Shown: positions 1-5,386 of the stretch, one piece after another
How the letters are laid out: each line of letters opens with the position of its first letter
Position numbering within the stretch: position 1 is the first letter of the stretch
DNA from: Acidobacteriota bacterium
GTDB lineage: Bacteria > Acidobacteriota > Terriglobia > Terriglobales > Acidobacteriaceae
Assembly (NCBI GenBank): GCA_021802085.1
Contig: JAKAAZ010000224.1
Location: 1 to 5,515 of the forward strand
DNA length: 5,515 bases
Direction: 5' to 3'
Translations under genes and position numbers: made by a program
The notes under the pieces: generated by a model
Database searches by the model: none
Seen by the model: the letters and a program-made list of their open reading frames with translations, nothing else
Told to the model about the DNA's origin: nothing

Positions 1-15
1 GTTTGGGCCTGCAAT

Positions 16-1164
16 TTATGCAAGCAGTTTCCGATCTTGCAGCATGGTTGCAATGCGACTTTGGGCATCCCGCTTGTTCTGCGTGATGGCCTGTGCGTAC
101 AGGTTCATCGTCACAATGCTGTTGGCATGCCGCAGGAGTTCCTGCACCGTCTTGACATCCTCACCGTTGGCCTTGAGGAGTGTCGCGTAAGTGCGCCGGA
201 AGGTGTGCCAGCCAATCCCCTCGATACCAAGGATTTTGGCCGCTGGCAGAATGTGCGCACGAAAGAACGCACCCGGCCAGTAGGGTAAGCGGCCATCGGA
301 ATGTGGGCTGGCAAAGACCCAATCCTCCGGTCGCGGGTAGGGACTCATCCGCCGCCAGTTATAGAGTGCTTCCCCAAGCCGCAAATCCAGAGGTACGGGC
401 TTACGACTGGCTTCCGTCTTACAATCACCGACACGCTGCATGACGATGGAGCGGGTGACAGAGATTTGCGATTTCTCGAAATCGATGTCATTCCATTTCA
501 GCGCCAGCAACTCACCAACGCGCAAACCGGTGAGCACATCGAGGAAGACTGCCGTGCGTGCAGGTTCCTTCAGAAGATGGAGCAATGCGCCAACTTCCTC
601 CAGCGTGAGCACAATCGGAACCTTCGACCGCTTGGAGCTTTGCCGCACCAAGGTGATCGGGTTCCGGTCGTGCCATTCCCAACGCATGGCGTGATTGAAT
701 ACAGCGTGCATGATGTTCCGCATCTTCGCCTTGCTTCCATTGGAAAGTTTCAGCGAGCGTAGCCATTCCTCTACAGCGACCGACTTTACATCTTTCACGC
801 GGTACGTGTTCCAACGAGGCAGTATCCATTTGCGGAAATAGCCTTCGTAGGTCCTGCATGTCGCGTAAGTTTTGCTTGAGTCTTCGCCGAGTTCTTTCTG
901 CCGATAGTGTTCAACAAGCATCGCAACACTGGCCGGAGTGAGATTCATGCGAGGACTTTCCACGTTGATGTCTGCCCGAAGCGCTGCGACGGCTTTTTGC
1001 GCCGCCGTCTCGTTCGGATATTGTTCCAATGTTCCCAGCACCAAATTGCGGCGTGTCCGTTTGCCATCGGGCTGGACTTCGTACCATCGGTACTCCCATG
1101 CCTTCCGGTTCCCGGCGCGCACCACAAGCTGAAGACTGCCTTGCTGAAATCGTGATCGTCTCAT
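16..1164 (-). CDS. Tyrosine recombinase (phage/ICE-type site-specific integrase)
   Basis: This 382-residue protein should catalyse site-specific integration and excision of the element through a covalent 3'-phosphotyrosine intermediate. The catalytic set is complete: Arg215 in TGLRVGE, a Lys at 249 or 255 in the beta-hairpin CKTEASRK, His320 and Arg323 in WHTFRRT, His346 in LLRHAN, and the nucleophile Tyr356 in MNLYAQ. Residues 1-65 look like an arm-type DNA-binding domain, and about 75-175 like the SAM-like core-binding domain. The length is normal for the family and nothing is interrupted. The ATG at 1164 is preceded by GGAGAGG (1167-1173). It overlaps the stop of the upstream HTH gene as ATGA, so translation is probably coupled. 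Only 15 bases lie beyond its stop, so an attachment site on that side would be outside the window. The family is certain; the exact target site is unknown. Confidence 0.96.
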   Translation of the reverse strand: MRRSRFQQGSLQLVVRAGNRKAWEYRWYEVQPDGKRTRRNLVLGTLEQYPNETAAQKAVAALRADINVESPRMNLTPASVAMLVEHYRQKELGEDSSKTYATCRTYEGYFRKWILPRWNTYRVKDVKSVAVEEWLRSLKLSNGSKAKMRNIMHAVFNHAMRWEWHDRNPITLVRQSSKRSKVPIVLTLEEVGALLHLLKEPARTAVFLDVLTGLRVGELLALKWNDIDFEKSQISVTRSIVMQRVGDCKTEASRKPVPLDLRLGEALYNWRRMSPYPRPEDWVFASPHSDGRLPYWPGAFFRAHILPAAKILGIEGIGWHTFRRTYATLLKANGEDVKTVQELLRHANSIVTMNLYAQAITQNKRDAQSRIATMLQDRKLLA

Positions 1165-1397
1165 TTCCTCTCCATTTCAAGGGTTGTGAGGCGGCACGGA
1201 TAGCTGTCTGAGCTTACCGTGAAAGGCAGACAGCGGTCGAGATCGGAAGCACGGAAACGCCAGAGATTGCCGACGCGCAACCCGACGACGAGACCTTGAC
1301 GGGCGTATCGCTGTAAAGTTTTGGGGTGGACTTTGACCAGTGCTGCGGCTTGTTCGCTGTTGAGCAGTGGCTCAAAAGAGTAAGAAGAATCGAACAT
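1161..1397 (-). CDS. Excisionase/AlpA-like winged helix-turn-helix DNA-binding protein
   Basis: This small 78-residue protein has a MerR/excisionase-type fold. Residues about 11-57 read as helix 1 (NSEQAAALVKV), recognition helix 2 (HPKTLQRYARQ), and a wing with the typical pattern GLRVGNLWRF before DLDRCL. Proteins of this type next to an integrase usually act as recombination directionality factors or as repressors of the integrase operon; which applies here is inference. The frame is open up to 1556, but the ATG at 1397 is chosen because AGGAG sits 10 bases upstream (1408-1412) and the domain begins directly after it. The extra 53 residues of the longer version resemble nothing I recognise. 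Its TGA (1161-1163) overlaps the integrase ATG, so the two genes form one leftward operon. Confidence 0.85.
   Translation of the reverse strand: MFDSSYSFEPLLNSEQAAALVKVHPKTLQRYARQGLVVGLRVGNLWRFRASDLDRCLPFTVSSDSYPCRLTTLEMERK
1167..1173 (-). promoter_or_regulatory. Ribosome binding site of the integrase
   Basis: GGAGAGG on the minus strand lies 2 bases before the ATG at 1164, with its GGAG part 5 bases away. It sits inside the last codons of the HTH gene. This supports coupled translation of the pair and fixes the integrase start. Confidence 0.7.
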
Positions 1398-1407
1398 AAT
1401 TCGCACA

Positions 1408-1412
1408 CTCCT
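1408..1412 (-). promoter_or_regulatory. Ribosome binding site of the HTH gene
   Basis: AGGAG on the minus strand stands 10 bases upstream of the ATG at 1397. It decides this start over the upstream in-frame ATG at 1556. I could not find a convincing -35/-10 pair for the operon in the bases behind it. Confidence 0.65.
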
Positions 1413-1443
1413 ATAACCACAATGCCGTGGGCCAGAAGGGATG

Positions 1444-1545
1444 TCTACTACCACATATTGCGACTTTTCGAGCCTATCGACATGGCAAACCGGAGTAGAG
1501 AGACGCTGAAGGAGCCGGAAGGACTGGGAGGTAGTAGAAGGTAGT
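1444..1545. repeat. Short GGTAGT-type repeats (three copies)
   Basis: GGTAGTAGA occurs on the plus strand at 1530-1538 and, inverted, at 1444-1452. A third partial copy, GGTAGT, starts at 1540, exactly 10 bases (one helical turn) after the one at 1530. Helically phased direct repeats plus an inverted copy upstream of an excisionase-like gene would suit binding sites for that protein or for the integrase arm domain. The motif is short, so chance is not excluded. Confidence 0.4.
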
Positions 1546-1589
1546 TTTAGGAACAATTGGCGCAGGTGTATTGTTCATCCGATGAAAAC
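1544..1589. repeat. Interrupted inverted repeat GTTTT..GAACAAT / ATTGTTC..AAAAC
   Basis: The inner arms GAACAAT (1551-1557) and ATTGTTC (1570-1576) are perfect and separated by 12 bases. The outer arms GTTTT (1544-1548) and AAAAC (1585-1589) are also complementary, with unequal gaps to the inner arms. Short arms around a small centre could be an operator or a recombinase core-type site; the sequence alone does not decide. Confidence 0.4.
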
Positions 1590-1629
1590 AAACTGTGCCA
1601 TAAATCTTGAAAATGACTGGACAAACCAC

Positions 1630-1774
1630 TGTGACATTCTCCGGTATCGGCAGCATAGCCGAGGCGCGGTCTGTGTCAAGGCCGACCACGGGTCGCCGCT
1701 TACGCGGGCATGCGCCTTGACACAGACCTGAGCGACCTCGGCACACAATTACCATTTATCCGGGGAATGTCACA
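1630..1774. mobile_element. Nested inverted-repeat element, MITE-like or transposase-less IS remnant
   Basis: This 145-bp unit is built as a nested palindrome. The outer arms TGTGACATTCTCCGG (1630-1644) and CCGGGGAATGTCACA (1760-1774) are complementary at 14 of 15 positions, and the one exception would be a G-U pair in RNA. Inside lie GCCGAGG (1658-1664) with CCTCGGC (1736-1742), then GGTCTGTGTCAAGGC (1668-1682) with GCCTTGACACAGACC (1714-1728), both perfect. The centre (1683-1713) has two small hairpins. Outer ends that begin TG and end CA, with subterminal repeats and no room for a transposase, fit a MITE or a collapsed insertion sequence. I see no target-site duplication at either edge, so insertion is not proven. 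Alternatives are a structured transfer origin or a non-coding RNA. It ends 69 bases before the toxin gene. Confidence 0.6.
1658..1742. repeat. Long internal hairpin with branched tip
   Basis: The 7-bp arm 1658-1664/1736-1742 and the perfect 15-bp arm 1668-1682/1714-1728 are separated by unequal bulges of 3 and 7 bases. Within the tip, CGACC-ACG-GGTCG (1683-1695) forms a 5-bp stem and CCGC-TTAC-GCGG (1696-1707) a 4-bp stem. GCATGC (1708-1713) lies just before the closing arm. The whole would fold as a branched cruciform in DNA or as a stable RNA. No T-run follows on either strand, so it is not a classical intrinsic terminator. Confidence 0.75.
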
Positions 1775-1843
1775 TCACTTCCATCTCCCAGCAAAACCAA
1801 TGCAAAGACAAATCTATGATGCCACCCGTGATACCATGCTTTT

Positions 1844-2272
1844 GTGAGGATCGTTCTCGATACGGCAGCGCTGATTACCGCACTCCGCTCCAGCACAGGG
1901 GCCGCCGCCGAGAATGTACGATTGGCGCTACTACGGCAACTGACCATCCTCATGGACTACAAGTTGGCGTGTGAATACAGGGACGTGGCCCTGCGGCCAG
2001 AGCACTTGGCCGCATCTGGGAAAACGCGGAAGGAAATCGAGTTGCTCCTGGATGCTTTGGAAGCCGTCGCCGAACCGATATTGGTTACGATGCAGCATCG
2101 GCCACTTTCGCAAGATGCGAACGATGACATGGTGCTGGATGTCGCCATCAACGGCAGAGCGGATGCAATCGTGACGAACAACACCAAGCACTTCCGCGAC
2201 GCCGCCAAACAGTTTCGCATCCGGGTGCTGACACCAGCCGAACTGTTGAGTGAATTCAGAAAGAAGGGATAA
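1844..2272 (+). CDS. PIN-domain toxin (VapC-like ribonuclease, putative TA toxin of the COG1569 type)
   Basis: This 142-residue PIN-domain protein is the probable toxin of a type II toxin-antitoxin pair; such toxins are Mg-dependent RNases. Asp6 in MRIVLDTAAL, Glu44 in LACEYRD and the acidic cluster DANDD (91-95) supply the active-site acids. The fourth usual acid is Asn112 or Asn113 in IVTNNTKHF, a variant that I recall as common in this branch. The length is normal. The start is the GTG at 1844: an in-frame TGA lies at 1829-1831 and no better codon exists between them. There is no Shine-Dalgarno sequence, so the toxin may be weakly translated, leaderless or coupled to the tiny ATG CTT TTG TGA frame whose stop overlaps the GTG. 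The antitoxin gene starts 4 bases after its stop. The RNA target is unknown. Confidence 0.9.
   Translation: MRIVLDTAALITALRSSTGAAAENVRLALLRQLTILMDYKLACEYRDVALRPEHLAASGKTRKEIELLLDALEAVAEPILVTMQHRPLSQDANDDMVLDVAINGRADAIVTNNTKHFRDAAKQFRIRVLTPAELLSEFRKKG
2264..2268 (+). promoter_or_regulatory. Ribosome binding site of the antitoxin gene
   Basis: AAGGG lies 8 bases before the ATG at 2277, inside the last codons of the toxin gene. It favours the ATG at 2277 over the in-frame GTG at 2250, and it gives the antitoxin a better initiation signal than the toxin has. Confidence 0.6.
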
Positions 2273-2276
2273 GAAG

Positions 2277-2615
2277 ATGCCAGCAAGCCAAAAGAAAATT
2301 GCCGTGAATAAATTCCCGCTCCGACTCATGCCATCGGTCCGTAAAGTGGCTGAGCAAATCTCGCAGCGTGAGGGCGTTTCTCTCAACCAGTTCATCAACA
2401 TTGCCGTGGCTGAAAAACTTGCGCATCTACAACACGAGGAATGGTTGGCGCGAAGAGCCAAGGTCACGGACTCCTCTATCGCAAAAGCGCTGCTAATTCT
2501 TGACCGTCCAACAGGTCGCCGTCCTGAAGCGGGCGATGAGCTGCCAGAGGGCTACCTATCTGTTCGCCGCCAATATGCACGCAAGAAAATGACGAGCAGC
2601 GCATCCAGACATTGA
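2277..2615 (+). CDS. Ribbon-helix-helix antitoxin (HicB/CopG-type), partner of the PIN toxin
   Basis: This 112-residue protein starts at the ATG at 2277; a longer form from the GTG at 2250 would overlap the toxin by 23 bases. The N-terminal part reads as a ribbon-helix-helix: a strand around residues 7-15 (IAVNKFPLRL), helix A (SVRKVAEQISQREG), the turn VSLNQF and helix B (INIAVAEKLAHL). This fold normally dimerises and binds the promoter operator of its own operon. The remaining half, with the motif DRPTGRRPEAGDELPEGY, is probably extended and may wrap the toxin active site; that role is inferred from other antitoxins. The gene lies directly behind the toxin, so the order is toxin first, the reverse of classical vapBC. 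Autoregulation would be expected to act in 1775-1843. It converges on the relaxase, with 39 bases between the stop codons. Confidence 0.85.
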   Translation: MPASQKKIAVNKFPLRLMPSVRKVAEQISQREGVSLNQFINIAVAEKLAHLQHEEWLARRAKVTDSSIAKALLILDRPTGRRPEAGDELPEGYLSVRRQYARKKMTSSASRH

Positions 2616-2654
2616 TGTGCAGTTAGTTGCGATTGCCCGCATGATCCGCTGAGA
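2616..2654. other. Convergent gap between antitoxin and relaxase 3' ends
   Basis: These 39 bases separate two stop codons facing each other. I see no hairpin with a T-run on either strand, so no intrinsic terminator can be assigned. Confidence 0.6.
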
Positions 2655-3887
2655 TTACAGACTCGGCCCAAAGTCATGCCCGTAACTGATTTCATGCCTT
2701 GGCTCCGGCTGCTGGACGCTTTGCACTGGCATTTTCTCCAGGCCATGCTCATGGGCGGCGGGTTCAGGTCTCAATTCTCTGGCCAGTTCCATAGCTGACG
2801 GACGCGCGGTCGAGATGCCAAGGGATTCCCGCAACTGTTCCCGGTCGCTGGTAACAATGGCAATCTTCTCCCGTCCGCGCGATGCGGCCACGTAGAAGAG
2901 TTCCTGCTTCATCGCGTCGGCGGAAACGATGACCCTATCCACCGTCTTCCCCTGACTGCAATGTGCGGTGACTGCATAGCCGTGCGCGAATTCACGATAG
3001 TTATCTGGAATGGTTCTGCCATCTTCCAGATGAATCTTCCGGCCTTCAACATTGCGCACCGTCACCAATTCGCCATTCGTCGCCTGAAACTCTGGACTGC
3101 GGCGATTGCCCGTCAGCAGAAGCCGGTCGCCCGCAGCAACTTCCATCGGCTGGCGTTCGTGGACGGAATAAGCCCATGCCTGCTTCGTGGTCAGCGAGAC
3201 ATCCTGGCCGCGTTCGTTGCGAGCGATCAAACCATCGCCGTCCACGCGACGGACTTCCAGCGAATCATGTCTACCGACATCATGCGTCGCACGATGGAAA
3301 TGCAGTATTTGCCCTTCGTGATAATTCGCAAGATCGCGCTTCTGCGTCTCTGTCCATTGCAGAGGCACATGACGTTCGAGAATTGTTCCTGTTGCAAGCT
3401 CGCCATGTTCTTTAAGATCGTGCCGGATGGCCGCTGTCACCCGGCCAATCTCTTCATGCGTGGCAGCGACCACGAGAACGCGCCGGTCTGGATTAACCGT
3501 CATTTCCCGGTAGATGTCCGCGACCGCTTGCGCGCGTTCGATGGCTGGCACCTCACGCACGGTCCCAAGCCGCTCCAGCTTCTCGAAACCCTGTTCCGGT
3601 GAATCGCGCAGTGTTTGTATGGCATCCCGGTATTCGGTGTGTGTCTGCTGCTGGACTCCGGTCAAAGACACACTTTCCATCTTGGATTCGCGCTCCAGGA
3701 TGCGCAGCGCGTCCGAGGCTTCGACGCTTTGAATCTGCCGTGTATCGCCAGAGAAAAGGATGCGAGTGTGTTCACGCTCTGCCAGTTTCAGCAATCCTTC
3801 CATCTGACGCCCAGAGACCATGCCCGCTTCATCGACCACAAGCACCTTGCCGCGAAGGGAGGCTTGCGCCGTCTGATCTTCCAGCAA
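2655..3887 (-). CDS. C-terminal half of the relaxase: RecD-like helicase motifs II-VI (downstream frame)
   Basis: This is the -1-frame part of the relaxase gene. In joined numbering it holds Walker B/motif II VLVVDEAGM (Asp519, Glu520), motif III FSGDTRQ (546-550), the later strand and motif V region around VTAHCSQGKTVDR, and motif VI FYVAASRGREKIAIV. These are the ATP-hydrolysis and DNA-translocation motifs of SF1B helicases. On its own the frame opens at the TGA at 3933-3935 and begins with no ATG; TTG at 3887 is only a formal start and the first ATG, at 3821, is already inside motif II. An independent protein would lack Walker A and could not be an active helicase. It is therefore a fragment, useful only if joined to the upstream part. 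The C-terminus ends naturally (HDFGPSL, then TAA). Confidence 0.85.
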   Translation of the reverse strand: MLEDQTAQASLRGKVLVVDEAGMVSGRQMEGLLKLAEREHTRILFSGDTRQIQSVEASDALRILERESKMESVSLTGVQQQTHTEYRDAIQTLRDSPEQGFEKLERLGTVREVPAIERAQAVADIYREMTVNPDRRVLVVAATHEEIGRVTAAIRHDLKEHGELATGTILERHVPLQWTETQKRDLANYHEGQILHFHRATHDVGRHDSLEVRRVDGDGLIARNERGQDVSLTTKQAWAYSVHERQPMEVAAGDRLLLTGNRRSPEFQATNGELVTVRNVEGRKIHLEDGRTIPDNYREFAHGYAVTAHCSQGKTVDRVIVSADAMKQELFYVAASRGREKIAIVTSDREQLRESLGISTARPSAMELARELRPEPAAHEHGLEKMPVQSVQQPEPRHEISYGHDFGPSL

Positions 3888-5386
3888 CCGTGCAATTGTA
3901 ATGGCATTGTCAAAACCGACTTTTGCAATTCCTCAACCGCGCTCCGGGTTGGCGCGACCGCCATCGCCTCGCGGCCAGCATCGCGTAATCCACGATCAAT
4001 TTCCTGTAACGTTGCCGTCTTGCCAGTTCCCGCAGCCCCGCGCATGTTGATGGCAAAATCGCGCGAGTCCAAAATCCTTTGTACCGCTTGTTTCTGTTCT
4101 TCACGCAAATGCGCGGAAGGCTCGAAAGCGCGACCACCACCCAGGGATTCATACCTGCCGACGCTCCTATCTATCGTGGCAATGATTTTCTGCTCACGGT
4201 CAAGACTCTCGCGGGTCGCAATGTCATGCCCAGCACGAAGAACCGAACCCTGCATCTGTTCCACTTCCAGCGTACCGCGCAATTGACCGAGGTCAACGTG
4301 TCCCCGACCATGCCGCAGGGCTTCTGTCAGGAGTACGTGGTCGCGCACTACGGAATGGCGCTCGAAGATATGCTCTTTGGCGTATTCCAGGGATTCGGCT
4401 GTTCGTGATGACTCCGGGGCAAGATGCCGTTGATGTTCTATTGCATACTCACGAACATGCTGGAGTGATTGCTTCTCACCAGGAGTCAATCGTGCTTGCT
4501 GCTGTTCGCGCAGATGCTCGGTCGAGATTTCCGTCAGCTTGTCCGCGCGTGTTTCACGCACCAGGACAGCAACCTCATTGTTCGTCGGCTTGCGGCCATG
4601 CTCCTGCGTAAATTGCTCAATCGCCGCATCGCGCTGGGCGCTCCGTTGGCTGTATTTTTCCAGCAGATCGTGGTCAATGCCACGAATCTCAAAGCCATAA
4701 TCACGGCCTTTGGGATCACGATGTGGCTCGATTTCATAGCCCAGACTGCGGACTTCGCGTGCCAGCGCATTCCGGTAAACCTCTGTCAGATACGCACGTC
4801 GTTCATAAAGGCCCGATGCCTGCAATGCCTTCCAACGACCCTCGACGCCATCGTAAGTCAGATTCGCGGCAACGGCATGCGTATGCAGTTGCGGATCGAG
4901 TTCACGGCTGGCGTTATGACGATACGCAGCGACAACCCAATTGCCGGTGGTGCGATCTTCATTCGCGCCAGCCATGCGAACCCGCGTCGCCGCATAATGC
5001 TCCGCTTCGGCCAGAGCTCCGCGCACGGCCTTGTCATGTGATGCGATGAGTCGTTCATCCCCGCCAACTAGTGCTTGAATGGAAACCGACTTGGGCGCGG
5101 AGAATGACAGATCATACAACGAACGCGCCTTACTCTGTTCTGCTCCATCTTCACCCATACGGTCAGCGCTGTGACGTGGCCGTAGAAATTCTCCGGTGTC
5201 AGGATGCAGCCCCTCACGAATGGCCTCAAACTGCTCCCTTGTCACCTCTCCGCGCAACCCAAGCAATTCGGCTCCGCGACCATGCCACTCGCCCTGAATC
5301 CGGCGCTGCTCATCGTAGTAATCGCTGTGTTCCAGATGCCGTTGGGCATATCCTGCGCCGCCTGCCATTGCACGAATCGTCAGCAT
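3788..5386 (-). CDS. N-terminal half of the relaxase: TrwC relaxase domain plus helicase motif I (upstream frame)
   Basis: This frame encodes 532 residues, of which 1-489 are genuine and the last 43 are out-of-frame sequence rich in Arg, Lys and Trp. The catalytic tyrosine pair is Tyr23-Tyr24 (SDYYDEQ). The metal-binding three-histidine motif is His157, His168 and His170 in RHNASRELDPQLHTH. YDLSFSAPKSVS (91-102) is the conserved strand that carries the acidic partner residue (Asp92). The start of the helicase is also here: LREEQKQAVQRIL (427-439) and Walker A GAAGTGKT (450-457). If expressed alone it would be a nearly complete relaxase with a dead helicase, perhaps still able to nick oriT but not to unwind it (inference). 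It reads away from the partial gene at 5471. Confidence 0.9.
   Translation of the reverse strand: MLTIRAMAGGAGYAQRHLEHSDYYDEQRRIQGEWHGRGAELLGLRGEVTREQFEAIREGLHPDTGEFLRPRHSADRMGEDGAEQSKARSLYDLSFSAPKSVSIQALVGGDERLIASHDKAVRGALAEAEHYAATRVRMAGANEDRTTGNWVVAAYRHNASRELDPQLHTHAVAANLTYDGVEGRWKALQASGLYERRAYLTEVYRNALAREVRSLGYEIEPHRDPKGRDYGFEIRGIDHDLLEKYSQRSAQRDAAIEQFTQEHGRKPTNNEVAVLVRETRADKLTEISTEHLREQQQARLTPGEKQSLQHVREYAIEHQRHLAPESSRTAESLEYAKEHIFERHSVVRDHVLLTEALRHGRGHVDLGQLRGTLEVEQMQGSVLRAGHDIATRESLDREQKIIATIDRSVGRYESLGGGRAFEPSAHLREEQKQAVQRILDSRDFAINMRGAAGTGKTATLQEIDRGLRDAGREAMAVAPTRSAVEELQKSVLTMPLQLHGCWKIRRRKPPFAARCLWSMKRAWSLGVRWKDC
3918..3935 (-). other. Frameshift site in the relaxase gene
   Basis: On the coding strand the sequence is TTG CAA AAG TCG. 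Reading one A more (TTG CAA AAA GTC GGT) restores the family-like continuation LQKVGFDNA. The frames overlap only between the TGA at 3933-3935 and the upstream-frame stop at 3788. The run C-AAAA-G is a homopolymer, where both real slippage mutations and sequencing errors fall. A-AAG is only a weak -1 slip site, and I see no strong downstream hairpin. Confidence 0.85.

Larger units (their letters stand above)
1398..1843. other. Non-coding symmetric region between the integrase operon and the toxin gene
   Basis: This is 446 bases between two divergently read operons with no credible gene; the open frames crossing it have no recognisable protein character. From left to right it holds the HTH ribosome binding site, three copies of a GGTAGT motif (1444-1452 inverted, 1530-1535, 1540-1545), an inverted repeat GAACAAT/ATTGTTC (1551-1557 and 1570-1576), and the nested inverted-repeat element at 1630-1774. 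After that comes AT-richer sequence that should carry the toxin promoter. A TATGAT hexamer at 1815-1820 is the best -10 candidate there, but no matching -35 is visible. A region between an integrase/HTH operon and cargo genes is where operators and recombination-directionality sites would be expected. Confidence 0.7.
2655..5386 (-). pseudogene. MobF-type conjugative relaxase/helicase (TrwC/TraI family), interrupted by a one-base frameshift
   Basis: Joined across the frameshift, this gene encodes about 910 residues, a normal size for a TrwC-like protein. Such proteins nick one strand at oriT through a tyrosine, stay covalently bound to the 5' end, and unwind the strand 5' to 3' for transfer. 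Order of parts: relaxase residues 1-290, a linker of about 290-420, then an SF1B (RecD/TraI-like) helicase of about 420-860 and a short tail. All key motifs of both halves are present. Codons up to Lys489 (3920-3922) lie in one frame; the continuation VGFDNAITIARLLEDQ, from base 3920 on, lies in the -1 frame. One missing A in the AAAA run at 3921-3924 explains it exactly. Either the gene is recently inactivated, the base was lost in sequencing, or the ribosome shifts. The ATG at 5386 has AGGG 7 bases upstream and gives the family-typical MLTIRAM start. Confidence 0.88.

Noticed and set aside
19..41. Inverted repeat TGCAAG/CTTGCA at the 3' end of the integrase gene as a possible att core
   Set aside because: Six-base arms lying inside coding sequence are easily chance, and the other junction is not available for comparison.
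1398..1556. N-terminal extension of the HTH protein to the ATG at 1556
   Set aside because: The added 53 residues show no domain character, and AGGAG at 1408-1412 clearly serves the ATG at 1397.
1658..1742. tRNA gene: the 7-bp GCCGAGG/CCTCGGC arm followed by A and an 85-base length resemble a tRNA-Leu acceptor stem
   Set aside because: There is no T-loop TTCGA-type sequence, no D-loop and no anticodon arm; a perfect 15-bp inner stem is incompatible with a tRNA fold.
1658..1742. Rho-independent terminator
   Set aside because: No T-run follows the hairpin on either strand, and the adjacent genes are read away from it on both sides.
1474..1755. Minus-strand open frame of 93 residues in the non-coding region
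   Set aside because: It runs through the inverted-repeat element, is rich in Cys and Pro without any motif, and has no ribosome binding site I can see.
1630..1774. Integron attC site
   Set aside because: No GTTRRRY/RYYYAAC core pair at the ends, and no integron-type integrase features in the recombinase.
1815..1820. TATGAT as the -10 box of the toxin-antitoxin promoter
   Set aside because: No acceptable -35 hexamer at 16-18 bases upstream; kept only as a remark, not as a feature.
2250..2276. Longer antitoxin starting at the GTG at 2250
   Set aside because: It would overlap the toxin by 23 bases; the ATG at 2277 has a suitable AAGGG upstream and starts right before the domain.
3615..4286. 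Long plus-strand open frames over the relaxase (3615-4286, 4469-5041, 2961-3602)
   Set aside because: They are antisense to a gene with strong motif evidence and have no recognisable protein features.
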